DNA from: Phycisphaerales bacterium
GTDB taxonomy: Bacteria; Planctomycetota; Phycisphaerae; Phycisphaerales; SM1A02
Length of the DNA: 64,000 nucleotides
Assembly: GCA_022446795.1 (NCBI GenBank)
Contig: JAKVBX010000001.1
Span: forward strand, 374,245 to 438,244
Direction: 5' to 3'
Positions 39,018 to 48,058 of the stretch are shown here, in pieces (positions within the stretch are counted from its first letter, which is position 1; every line of letters starts with the position of its first letter). The notes beneath the pieces are model-generated. The model worked only from the letters and a program-made list of their open reading frames with translations. It had not been told where the DNA came from and did no database searches. The position numbers were made by a program, and so were the translations under genes.

Positions 39018-41816
39018 CTAGGGCGCCGGATCGACCACGCTGCCGTTCAAGAGGACGCCCATGGGTGGTGCCGGTGCCGCAGAGGCCTGGAAGCCGATCT
39101 CCAGCGTCCCCCCATCGGGGACCACGCCGTTCCATGCCTCCGACTGCACCGTCACATGTCCGTTGGCATCCTGCGACCACAGGGCTTCGCCAACGGGCCA
39201 GAGCCCGGTCAGGGCGTAGGGCACATCGAACTCCAGGGTCCAACCACTGATGGTCTCGCCCGTGTTGTTGTCGACCGCCAGGCTGGCTGTGAAACCGCCC
39301 TCCCACTGGTCCTCGACCTGGAAGTGATAGACGAGACCCTGGACCTGGCATTCGTCCGGAATGCCATCACCTTCCTGGTCCTCGGAACCACCTCCCTGGA
39401 TGTCACAACTGTCCGGGATCCCATTGTTGTTGCAGTCAACCGCCGACCCATCGGCAAGGTCACAGGGATCACCCGTGCCATTGCCATTGCAGTCGGCAAA
39501 TCCCTGGCAACCATCGGGAATACCGTCGAGATTGCAGTCCTCCGCGGTGCCTTGCTGCAGTTCGTACGCGTCGGGCTCGCCATCCTCGTCGCAATCCGGA
39601 TCGCATTCATCCGGCACGCCGTTTCCATCGAGATCCAAGGCAGAACCGTCCGCGACTTCATCGCCGTCGGCGATCCCGTTGTCGTTGCAGTCCAGCGTGC
39701 CTTCCTCGCCATAGATCCACTCGCCAGCGTCATAGACCGGAATCATCTCGGTCTTGACGATCGCCGACAGGCCGAAGGGCAATCCGGCGATCGATGGGTC
39801 GTTGGACGAATCCCAGGCCGACGCCGGCGCCGAGCCCGGCAGCCCGAGGCTGATCTGGCACTCCCGCCGATGAAGCGTCCCGGGGCCCGGACCGATCAAC
39901 TCACCGGGATACGCGATCTCGACGTAGTAGAGGTTGCTCGAGGGATTGGCCACCTGGAGGGGGCCGACCACGCCACCATCAACGAAGCCGCTGTCGATGA
40001 TCACGTCCCCAGGACCATATCCAGCCTCCAGGACCTCCGTGAGATCAAGGTAGATCCGGTACGAGAGCGCTTCGCTCATGCGGGCCGGCCATGCGCTGCG
40101 ATTGTTCAGCATGCAGCGAAGACGGGTAGACGTGTCACCGTCCTCGATGACCGAGGCCTCAACGAACATTTCCTGGCCGTACGAATCCTCCGCCGGCGGG
40201 AAAACCGCGTCCGGCAGGGCATCGCCGCCATACATCATCGACATCCGTCCCAACGCGGCCGTGAAACCGGCGTTGTAGTCACACGCCACCTCGTTGGCGA
40301 TGTAGTCGCTGCGGACATCGACATAATCGAAGTCATCTGCCGAAGCAGGCCCACCGACCAGCGCGCCCCAGAGCACGTGTCGATTGGGGCCGGGATCATT
40401 GATCTGGTTGTCCCACGATCCATGGGCACCGCGATGGTGCGGGCGGGTCGGGGGATTCTGTCCGAAGCCGCAGACATAACTTGAATTCCGCGGGTTGCTC
40501 CCGAGGATGTAGTTGATCTGCTGTTCACCGAAGGTGGCATAGCGACCGTCCGGGTGATCCCCGACCAGTTGGACATACGCGAAGGCGATGAACGCCGTGT
40601 TCGCCGCGTATCGCAGTGATCCCCACTGGTCCAGCCAGGCCAGTCCGCCAGGCGTGTAGGCAATCCCGCCACCAGGAAGGAAATACCCGAGGTGCTGCTC
40701 CACGTAGTCGCGGTAGACCTGCTTGCCCGTCAGGGCGGCCAGCAGAACGGAGGCGCCATTGACCTTGCCATCCCAGGACTGGGACCAGTTCGGGTCCGGT
40801 GACACCTGGGCATAGTGCGCCTCGGCGCGATCCAGGTAGTCCTGCTCGCCAGTGGCCCGGTACAGCCAGGCCGCCGCCCAGCACAGTTCATCGTGGTACC
40901 CGGACCAGGAGTTGTAGAACGACACCACCTCGGGAATCGAACTCGTATAGGTCCCCCGATGGGTGTCGGCAAAGGCATACAGTTCGCGGGCATGCTGCAA
41001 CAGGACGCTGGCGTAACCCGGCTCCGTATCACTGAACAGCATGGAACTGGCCGCCAGGAATGCGGCGGACTCGGCCGCCGGTTCCGAACCGGGATAGTCC
41101 GGACTCAGCCACCAGATCCTCGGGCGATAGCCATCGGCCTGCGTATGCACTTCCGGTGGCCCCCAGAACGCATGAGAAGCATCGCCCTGGCCGATCTGGC
41201 CACAGAACACGTTTGGTTGTGGGTGCGCCGCCACACACCAGTCCGCATGCCACCGGAGCACTCGTTCCAGGTCATCCTTCAATCCCGCGTTTTCGTAGCC
41301 GCCCGGGAAGTCCAACGCGCTCCAGGCCATGGTCGTCATGGCGGAACTGATGGGCAGGACGAACGTGGGGGTGTCGCCGGCATCCATGTAGCGATTGATG
41401 ATGGCCGGATCATGCGGATACTCGCCGTTGATCTGTTCGAACTCGTAGTCGAAGCAGTCACCACGCCAGTCAAGGACATAGTCGTCGGGAAGGTCACCGG
41501 ATCGCTGGGCCGCGTAGAACGTCAGGGCCTTCTGCAGGGCCTCACCGTAGTTGTGTGGACCGTCTCCCTGGTCGGGTTCGTCATCGCAGGCCCCCCACGC
41601 ATCCAGCACCAGGAGCATGTCCATGACATCCACCGCGCCCGAGTCATTGACATCAGCGCCACACCCGGAGCAGGGCCCCCACTCATCCACGACGGCCAGG
41701 AGATCCGTAACGTCAACCTGGCCGTTGCCATCGGTATCCGGGCAGGTCGCCCAGGCACCGCTCGTGAAGATCGCCAGGGCGGCCAGGCCGCTCATCTGCA
41801 TCCAGTGGATCGGCAT
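39018..41816 (-). CDS. Secreted GH9 endoglucanase with dockerin-like, CBM3c and CBM2 modules
   Basis: 932 residues from the ATG at 41816, preceded by AAGGAGGA. Modules in order are: signal peptide (1-24); two dockerin-like EF-hand repeats (about 25-77: D-T-D-G-N-G-Q-V-D and A-D-V-N-D-S-G-A-V-D); a GH9 domain starting N-Y-G-E-A-L-Q-K-A with catalytic D-A-G-D (145-148), the G-F-G-Q-N-P-P-T-R-P-H-H-R histidine motif and the proton-donor Glu in I-A-N-E-V-A-C-D-Y-N-A-G-F; a CBM3c-like module (L-N-N-R-S-A-W-P-A-R, Y-Y-V-E-I-A-Y-P-G); six or so thrombospondin-3-like calcium repeats (D-C-N-x-N-G-I-P-D); and a C-terminal CBM2. GH9 plus CBM3c usually means processive endoglucanase on crystalline cellulose. 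An N-terminal dockerin is unusual, and no cohesin gene is in the window. Confidence 0.93.
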   Translation of the reverse strand: MPIHWMQMSGLAALAIFTSGAWATCPDTDGNGQVDVTDLLAVVDEWGPCSGCGADVNDSGAVDVMDMLLVLDAWGACDDEPDQGDGPHNYGEALQKALTFYAAQRSGDLPDDYVLDWRGDCFDYEFEQINGEYPHDPAIINRYMDAGDTPTFVLPISSAMTTMAWSALDFPGGYENAGLKDDLERVLRWHADWCVAAHPQPNVFCGQIGQGDASHAFWGPPEVHTQADGYRPRIWWLSPDYPGSEPAAESAAFLAASSMLFSDTEPGYASVLLQHARELYAFADTHRGTYTSSIPEVVSFYNSWSGYHDELCWAAAWLYRATGEQDYLDRAEAHYAQVSPDPNWSQSWDGKVNGASVLLAALTGKQVYRDYVEQHLGYFLPGGGIAYTPGGLAWLDQWGSLRYAANTAFIAFAYVQLVGDHPDGRYATFGEQQINYILGSNPRNSSYVCGFGQNPPTRPHHRGAHGSWDNQINDPGPNRHVLWGALVGGPASADDFDYVDVRSDYIANEVACDYNAGFTAALGRMSMMYGGDALPDAVFPPAEDSYGQEMFVEASVIEDGDTSTRLRCMLNNRSAWPARMSEALSYRIYLDLTEVLEAGYGPGDVIIDSGFVDGGVVGPLQVANPSSNLYYVEIAYPGELIGPGPGTLHRRECQISLGLPGSAPASAWDSSNDPSIAGLPFGLSAIVKTEMIPVYDAGEWIYGEEGTLDCNDNGIADGDEVADGSALDLDGNGVPDECDPDCDEDGEPDAYELQQGTAEDCNLDGIPDGCQGFADCNGNGTGDPCDLADGSAVDCNNNGIPDSCDIQGGGSEDQEGDGIPDECQVQGLVYHFQVEDQWEGGFTASLAVDNNTGETISGWTLEFDVPYALTGLWPVGEALWSQDANGHVTVQSEAWNGVVPDGGTLEIGFQASAAPAPPMGVLLNGSVVDPAP

Positions 41817-41989
41817 CGTCCATCCTCCTTGGTCCAGTGATACCCGCTCCGGGCGAGAGAGGTTCCCATATCCGAGGTTACCAGGCCGAAAATCGAGGCC
41901 AAATCGGCCCGGAACACCCGTAATCATCTAAGAAACATGGGCTTGCAGGATCCAATGAGAATTGAACTGCTTTCCCGCCGGACGGTCAT

Positions 41990-44524
41990 TCAGGCCCTGG
42001 TCAGTTTCTCCCTCAGGGCCAGCAGGGACGGCAGGACCACCACGACCGCGATCATGCAGGCCGCCGAGCCGAGGGCCATCACGATGCCAAGGCTGCGGAG
42101 GCCGCGATGTTCCGCGATCACCAGGCAACCGAAGCCAATCATGGTGGTCATGGACGTCAGCACGACCGCTCGTCGAGTACCGCCGAAGCACAGGCGATTC
42201 GGTCCACCTTCCCGCCAGCGGTGCACCATGTGAATACTGCCGTCAATGCCCAGGCCAACGAGAATCGGCGCCGCAAAGAAATTCGCCAGGTTGAATGACA
42301 CGCCCAGGATGGCCATGGCCCCGACTGTCCACCACAGGCCGATGCCCAGCGTCAGCAGGCAGACCGTGACATCCATGACATTCCTGAAGGTCAGCGCCGT
42401 AATGACACCGATCAGCACGACCGCCAGGATCATCATGGTCACGAAGGCCTCACGCATCGAATCCAATGCCTCGTAGTGCGTCACGGGAACACCGGTCGCA
42501 TCGGGGGCTACGGCCCGGACATCCGAGATGAACCGACCCATGGCCTCGTAATCCCAGACATCCTCGCGAGGATGCATCTTCACCAGGTACCGCCCCGAGG
42601 GTGCCATGAACTCGTCACGCATCGCCGTCGGCAGGATGTCTCGTGCAGGCCGGCGATCACCTTCCCGCAACTGCTCGAGAAAGGTACGAGTCTGCGCCAC
42701 GTTCACCTGGATGGACGTCGACTCCTCCCGTGACTCCAGGGTGTGCAACTGATCAACGAGACCCAGCAGCACGGCCTGCTCCTGCCCCGTGGCGAGGCTC
42801 GCCATCGACTCCAATGAAGCCGAGATGGCCGCGAGATCGGACTGCACAGTGGCCTCGTCGAACTCGACGGACTCCACCTCGCAGTCCTGCAGGCGTTGCC
42901 GAAGCCGATCACGCTGTGGGTCGGGAAGGCCCAGCACGCTGTTCACGCTCTGGATTCGACCGATATGAGGACGCTCCGCCGCCCGGGCGGCCAGGTCAGC
43001 AACCTCTTCTCGTGTGTCGACCACGGCTGCAGCGAACCAACTGGCGGAATCGGAGTCGGCGGCGATACGCCGCTCCCACTGCGCCGAGTCGATGTTCGTG
43101 GCCTGCAACTCCAGCAGGTTTCGCTCGAAGTGCATCATCGTGGAGAAGGGAATCAGCAGGAGCGAGAAGAGGGTGGCCAGGGCCACTACCAGTACCGGTC
43201 GATGCCCCAGTCGGTCCGCCCAGCCCACGTCGGTGCCCGCCAGTCGCTCAAGACGTGGCCGAGGCGCCCGGTCGGAAACGATCAGCAAGGCGGGCAGGAC
43301 CAGGGCCATGGAGACATAACACAACAGCAGACCAAGTCCAGCGATCACGCCGAGTTCACGCAGGCCCTGGAACTCGGTGAACCAGGCCACGAAGAAGGTC
43401 GCACTGGATGTCAGGACGGCAGCCGCATTCCCGCGAAGCACCGTGGCATACAAGCCGCGGATCGAACCGGCCGGTCCCCGCTGACGACGGAACTCCGCAT
43501 AGCGGCTGATGACGTGAACCCCGAAGTCCAAGCCGACACCGATCAGCACCAGCATGAACACGATGCTCAACAGGTTCAGTCGTCCGACCAGGAGTCCGAC
43601 CAGGCCGTAGGTCCATCCCGCGGCAATGGCGAAGGCCAGCATCGTCAAGATGGGCCGACGGGCCGTGCGAAGGACGAGCATGATGACGATCCCCACGAGC
43701 ACAACCGCCAATGATGCTGCGCGGAGCATGTCCCGATCGGACGTGGCCATCTCGTCAGCCTGCAGAACGGGCTTCCCCGTCATGCCAATCTCGATTCCCG
43801 GGAACCGTTGCCTGGCGGCATCCAGCACCGCGCGAATACGACGCAGTGGCGCATCGATGACGCCCAGCGTGCCATAGTCCTTCGGAGGCATCACACCGAT
43901 GAACACGTACCGCCCACTGTCAGAGACCAATGGCTGGCGGGTCAACTCGGGCAGGCCGTCAACCAGCCAGGCCAGGACCGCCACCACGCCCTCCACCCGC
44001 TGCTGCCGATCCTCCATCGAGAGCGATGGGTCAGCCAACACGGCCCGCAAGTCCGACGACAGACCACCCAGGACATTCGACGTGGCGGCTACCCTTGCCA
44101 ACGCCTCGCATCCCCGCAGCAGTTGCTCCAGTTCCTCTGCCGCCATGGTTCGGGAGGCCATGGCCAGTTGTGATTCGACGGGAATCCCACCGTACACATC
44201 ACCCAGCGTTTCATCACGAGAGAGCTGAAGTTCGACCCACTCTGCACACGCGTTGACCTGCTCGGGCTGCGAGGACGCGTCGATGGCGATCCACAATCGC
44301 TCAAGATCACCGAATTCCTCGACGAAGTCGATGTAGTCGCGCATGTAGTCGACGTCGGGCGCGATCAGGTCATCAGTGTCTGCATTCAGGGAGATCGTGA
44401 GCGACCCCACCACGAATCCCGCGATCGCAAGGATCACACCACACAGGATGATGAACCACGGCCGAGCGAGCACCAGTGTGGCGGCCGATCCAAAGACACG
44501 ATCTTCGACTGCTCGGAAGTTCAT
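41990..44524 (-). CDS. RND-superfamily exporter, MMPL/HpnN-like
   Basis: 844 residues with two similar halves, each with one helix, a large extracytoplasmic loop and five more helices. The first helix comes after R-P-W-F-I-I-L-C, the first loop holds D-T-D-D-L-I, and the sterol-sensing-like core has L-I-G-V-G-L-D-F-G-V-H in half one and L-V-G-L-G-I-D-G-S-I-H-M-V-H-R in half two, with the Asp relay. This type includes the hopanoid exporter HpnN and mycobacterial MmpL lipid exporters, so a lipid substrate is likely. Gene content for hopanoid synthesis is not seen in the window. The ATG at 44524 lies 13 bp after the stop of the short aminotransferase-like fragment. Confidence 0.85.
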   Translation of the reverse strand: MNFRAVEDRVFGSAATLVLARPWFIILCGVILAIAGFVVGSLTISLNADTDDLIAPDVDYMRDYIDFVEEFGDLERLWIAIDASSQPEQVNACAEWVELQLSRDETLGDVYGGIPVESQLAMASRTMAAEELEQLLRGCEALARVAATSNVLGGLSSDLRAVLADPSLSMEDRQQRVEGVVAVLAWLVDGLPELTRQPLVSDSGRYVFIGVMPPKDYGTLGVIDAPLRRIRAVLDAARQRFPGIEIGMTGKPVLQADEMATSDRDMLRAASLAVVLVGIVIMLVLRTARRPILTMLAFAIAAGWTYGLVGLLVGRLNLLSIVFMLVLIGVGLDFGVHVISRYAEFRRQRGPAGSIRGLYATVLRGNAAAVLTSSATFFVAWFTEFQGLRELGVIAGLGLLLCYVSMALVLPALLIVSDRAPRPRLERLAGTDVGWADRLGHRPVLVVALATLFSLLLIPFSTMMHFERNLLELQATNIDSAQWERRIAADSDSASWFAAAVVDTREEVADLAARAAERPHIGRIQSVNSVLGLPDPQRDRLRQRLQDCEVESVEFDEATVQSDLAAISASLESMASLATGQEQAVLLGLVDQLHTLESREESTSIQVNVAQTRTFLEQLREGDRRPARDILPTAMRDEFMAPSGRYLVKMHPREDVWDYEAMGRFISDVRAVAPDATGVPVTHYEALDSMREAFVTMMILAVVLIGVITALTFRNVMDVTVCLLTLGIGLWWTVGAMAILGVSFNLANFFAAPILVGLGIDGSIHMVHRWREGGPNRLCFGGTRRAVVLTSMTTMIGFGCLVIAEHRGLRSLGIVMALGSAACMIAVVVVLPSLLALREKLTRA

Positions 44525-44537
44525 CGATCCGTCTTGT

Positions 44538-44690
44538 TCACAATGCCGCAGCCGTTCGAGGACGCTTGGTGACGGCGTTCTTGCTGAGCTTCCGCAGAAC
44601 CTTTGCGAACTGGGGATTCACGTGATCGGCATGGAGGTCGTAACTCCGACCTCGGTGCTCATCCAGGACACGTTGAAGATCGAAGCTCAT
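44538..44690 (-). pseudogene. Possible N-terminal remnant of a class III aminotransferase
   Basis: A 50-codon frame (ATG 44690) reads M-S-F-D-L-Q-R-V-L-D-E-H-R-G, then Y-D-L-H-A-D-H-V-N-P-Q-F-A-K-V-L-R. I recall this as the opening of class III aminotransferases annotated in planctomycetes, where it continues into the T-I-G-F-D segment. Here the likeness stops after V-L-R and 17 unrelated codons follow to the stop, 13 bp before the RND exporter. There is no room for the rest of the enzyme. It may be a deletion scar or a small leader peptide. Aminotransferase HpnO and exporter HpnN are neighbours in some hopanoid loci, which makes the pairing suggestive. Confidence is limited by reliance on pattern memory. 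Confidence 0.4.
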
Positions 44691-44777
44691 CTCACGCTCG
44701 CATCGGGAGTACACCACTCCTGGGAAAACCGGATTGTAGCGCAAGCCTCGCGAAGCCGCCCCGGGCCAATCCGATCG

Positions 44778-45317
44778 TCAAGCTGATTCCAACGTGGTCG
44801 CCTCGAACGCTCGCTTGGCCCGTTCATACGCTGCCACATCACCGGGCTCCCCGGCAATCACGTCCTGCCGGATGCGGTCGTACTCGGCCGCGAGGGCCGC
44901 ATCCGCACGCAATCGGTCACGGAATCCAATGGCCGCCTCCCAGAGTGGCGAGCCCACCCGGTAGAGGTGCACATGAACGAGATGGCGACCGTCCCGCGTC
45001 AGCGTGAAGAACCGACGACCCGGAACACCCTGCTCACCATGGCACCGGTACCCGATCCCCTTGAGTGGCTGGATCGTGTCACCGGAGTGCATCATTTCAT
45101 CGACCCCGATCAGGAGGTCAAGCACGGGACGAGCCATCAGGCCGTCCACCGCGGTGGCGCCGATATGCGCCCGCTCGGTGATCCGTTCCGGACACTCGGC
45201 ACAGATACGTTCCAGTTCCACCTCGGCCAAGGCGGCCCATGAGGCGTCATGTGGCACGAGTTCGAGCTGCCCGGGCTCGATTCCATTCATGGCCATGACT
45301 TGCAGTGCATCGCTCAA
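44778..45317 (-). CDS. GrpB/UPF0157 family nucleotidyltransferase-fold protein
   Basis: 179 residues. The GrpB pattern is clear: L-V-P-H-D-A-S-W near the start, A-H-I-G-A-T-A-V-D-G-L near 50 (usually H-I-G-S-T-A-V-P-G-L), P-V-L-D-L-L-I-G-V, and F-R-D-R-L-R-A-D-A-A-L-A-A-E-Y-D near the end. The fold is that of minimal nucleotidyltransferases, and the function of the family is not established. An ATG at 45293 would drop eight residues. It stands alone downstream of the first subtilase gene, whose terminator separates them. Confidence 0.85.
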   Translation of the reverse strand: MSDALQVMAMNGIEPGQLELVPHDASWAALAEVELERICAECPERITERAHIGATAVDGLMARPVLDLLIGVDEMMHSGDTIQPLKGIGYRCHGEQGVPGRRFFTLTRDGRHLVHVHLYRVGSPLWEAAIGFRDRLRADAALAAEYDRIRQDVIAGEPGDVAAYERAKRAFEATTLESA

Positions 45318-45466
45318 GTGAGGTGCTCCAGAGTCGGGCCCCGGGTTTCACGGGGCAGTTGGTGTCGCGGGCAGTTTCGCACAATTCCGGCCGGATGGGT
45401 ACTCCACACGACTCGCGACTCCCGCGGTGCCGTTCCAGTCCAAGGTCCTCAACCGGGACACGGCCC

Positions 45467-45510
45467 AAAAAAAGGCCAGGGCGGAGGAGCCCTAGAGCAA
45501 CCTCCGCCCC
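45467..45510 (-). terminator. Intrinsic terminator of the first subtilase gene
   Basis: On minus, GGGCGGAGG pairs perfectly with CCTCCGCCC (45501-45509 and 45479-45487 on plus) around a 13-base loop, and TGGCC then TTTTTTT follow (45467-45473). It lies about 30 bases past the stop codon at 45540. The rest of the gap 45318-45466 shows nothing clear. Confidence 0.8.
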
Positions 45511-45539
45511 GTGCCAATCGGGGTCAATTTAAGGCGAAA

Positions 45540-47894
45540 TCACTCGTCACAGTCGCCCCACTCCGAGATGGCGAACAGGAGATCGTCGGTATCGACGAGT
45601 CCGTCACCATCAATGTCGCCAGAACCAGGCTGGCCGAACTGGGCAATGATCTCAAGGAGATCATTGACATCAACCGTGCCATTGCCGTCCAGGTCCGCCA
45701 GGCACGGCGTACCCGGATCACACTCGATGTACTCGACCGTGAAGGCATCAACACCGGATTCCACGACCGACTGGGTGCTGCCAAGATCGGAGACCGTGAA
45801 TCGGATCCGCATCTGGCTGGAGGGCGTGATCACGTCGGCGACCGTGGTCGAGACGTAGACCCAACCACCCGTGGTTCCCTCGCCGGTCGGGCCGACCGTC
45901 TCCAGGTTGGTCCAGGAGGACCCGCCATCATTGGAGATGTCGACGACCATGGGGTCGGTACCCGGGTTGTCACCGTAGTTGTTGCTGTGCCAGCGGGCGT
46001 ACGACACGATCGTGTCGTTGGAACCGGAAGCATCGAAGACCGGGGACAGCAGGATGGTCGTACCGTCGTCGACGTCACTGTTGCAACCGTTGGCCGAGGA
46101 ATTGTCGGTCAGGAAGCAGTATGCGGAACCGTCATAGTCGGAGACCGGATTTCCTCGATCACAGTTGGTCACGGGAATACCCCGGCCCCAGCCGCCATCA
46201 AGCGCATCGCCGCTGACGCTCCAACCCGTATCCGAGCTGAAGTCATCCTCGAAACTGATGACCTTGTCACCGATGAACAGGCCAAGCGGATTGCCGGAAC
46301 CGGAACTTGGGAAGTTCACGGCACCAGCGGTCTGGCCCTGCGCCTGGAAGTAGAACTCGGGGCTCTCATCGCACGCGGCACCGGGCAGTTCTGCATTCCA
46401 CGTCTGGACACCATCGCTCGTCATCGCCATCGATGAGAATGAGCCGCCGTTCATGCGGTAGTACATCACTACCGAACCGGGGACAAGCGTGTCCTCCCGG
46501 GGATCCACACGGATCCGCCAGGTCGTGGCGACGTTCGGGTCCAGCGACTCGGGAACCGACGTCAGCAGTTCCACCTGGGGACCGAGGAACGTATTCGCCA
46601 GTGCCGCCTCGAGATCGACGATGCCACCGCTCACGCAGGCGCCATTCAGCGCGGAAACCGGGCGGACATTGTCCATGAGGAGGGCCTTGACCTCCGCAGC
46701 GCTGGCGCTTTCGCCCATCACGGCGTACACCATGCCGACGCATCCCGCCACGTGCGGCGTGGCCATGGAAGTGCCGCTGTAGTAGTCATACCCATTGCCC
46801 GGCGTGCAACTGAGGACATCTACGCCGGGAGCGCCCATGTCCACCTCCGACGGGTGATACTGGCTGAAGCTGGCGAGATTGTCATTGGAGTCAGTCGCGG
46901 CAACCGCGATGATGTTGGGAAGGTCGTAGGCGGCCGGGTAGGACGCGCCCGAGTATCCACCGTTCCCCGCTGCTGCGCAGAAGATGTGACCATCCTGGAT
47001 ACCGGCATTGTTGATGGCGTCGTAGAGCGCAGCCGTAAAGCCGCCGCCACCCCAGGAGTTGTTGGAAACCGGGAAGTCCATTACGGCGCAGTACTGAACC
47101 GCCGACACCGCGTCCGCGGTCGAACCGCTGCCGCCCGAGCTCAGGAACTGAACGCCAGCAAGCTGGCATTGCCAGTTGACGCCGGCCACGCCAACGCCGT
47201 TGTTGCCGACACCGCCGACGGTACCACCGCAGTGGGTTCCGTGGCTGTTGCTGTCCATTGGATCGCCTTCGTTGTTGGCGAAGTCGTAGCCATAGACGTC
47301 ATCGACATAACCGTTGCCGTCATCATCCTGACCGTTGCCCGCGATCTCCGCGGTGTTGCGCCAGGCGTTGGCGGCGATGTCCTGGTGGTTGTAGTCCAGG
47401 CCGGTATCGATGATCGCGATGACGAAGTCCGGATCGCCCGTGAAGTCGTCCCAGGCCTCCGGAGCGTTGATCGCTTCCATGCCATACAGGTTCGAGTACA
47501 GGGGATCATTCGGCGTCGCAAAGGCTCGGAAAATGAAGTTCGGCTCGACGTACTGCAGCACGTCGCCGCGATTGCCGACCCGGGACAGGGCCTCGGGGAC
47601 GGTCAACTCGATGTCGACTTCCACCAGGTCAGGGACCAGGTGGTAGCTCGTGACAATCGTGCCTCCGACCGATGCCAGGAGTTCCGCTCGAGCCTCGGGG
47701 CTGGCGGACTCGCGGAATCGCATCATCAGCGAATGGGGCTGGTACTCATGCTCCAGGAAGTTCTTCTCTGGAACGATGGAGTACAGGTCTGGGTCAACAG
47801 GGGGCTGGCTCTGGACGACGTCGGAACAGACAGTCGCCGTCAGGGTGCTGACAGCCAACACGCCAAACAGGCTTGGCAGGGTCGTAATGGACAT
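45540..47894 (-). CDS. Secreted S8 subtilisin-like protease with C-terminal dockerin-like pair
   Basis: 784 residues from the ATG at 47894 (AGGAGAG upstream). After a signal peptide (about 1-24) an inhibitor-like propeptide (50-120) precedes the catalytic domain: Asp163 in I-I-D-T-G-L-D, His218 in S-H-G-T-H, Asn311 in A-A-G-N-G for the oxyanion hole, and Ser376 in G-T-S-M-A-T-P. A beta-sandwich region follows, with F-E-D-D-F-S-S-D-T-G-W typical of proprotein-convertase-like or carbohydrate-binding jelly rolls. The last 60 residues form two dockerin-like EF-hands (D-L-D-G-N-G-T-V-D and D-I-D-G-D-G-L-V-D). It is probably secreted or held at the surface. Complete by motif. Confidence 0.93.
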   Translation of the reverse strand: MSITTLPSLFGVLAVSTLTATVCSDVVQSQPPVDPDLYSIVPEKNFLEHEYQPHSLMMRFRESASPEARAELLASVGGTIVTSYHLVPDLVEVDIELTVPEALSRVGNRGDVLQYVEPNFIFRAFATPNDPLYSNLYGMEAINAPEAWDDFTGDPDFVIAIIDTGLDYNHQDIAANAWRNTAEIAGNGQDDDGNGYVDDVYGYDFANNEGDPMDSNSHGTHCGGTVGGVGNNGVGVAGVNWQCQLAGVQFLSSGGSGSTADAVSAVQYCAVMDFPVSNNSWGGGGFTAALYDAINNAGIQDGHIFCAAAGNGGYSGASYPAAYDLPNIIAVAATDSNDNLASFSQYHPSEVDMGAPGVDVLSCTPGNGYDYYSGTSMATPHVAGCVGMVYAVMGESASAAEVKALLMDNVRPVSALNGACVSGGIVDLEAALANTFLGPQVELLTSVPESLDPNVATTWRIRVDPREDTLVPGSVVMYYRMNGGSFSSMAMTSDGVQTWNAELPGAACDESPEFYFQAQGQTAGAVNFPSSGSGNPLGLFIGDKVISFEDDFSSDTGWSVSGDALDGGWGRGIPVTNCDRGNPVSDYDGSAYCFLTDNSSANGCNSDVDDGTTILLSPVFDASGSNDTIVSYARWHSNNYGDNPGTDPMVVDISNDGGSSWTNLETVGPTGEGTTGGWVYVSTTVADVITPSSQMRIRFTVSDLGSTQSVVESGVDAFTVEYIECDPGTPCLADLDGNGTVDVNDLLEIIAQFGQPGSGDIDGDGLVDTDDLLFAISEWGDCDE

Positions 47895-48058
47895 AAAGCT
47901 CTCTCCTCGAACGGGATGTCCCAGTAATGATAGTGCACAGCGAGATGTTCGCAAAAAGCTTCCTAGGAGTTCAAGGGAAGGGGCAAGTATTGGGAACTTC
48001 TCGATGATAGGGATCGCCCGCCGGCGAGTGGCCACTATCTGGTCTCACGAGTCGGGAT

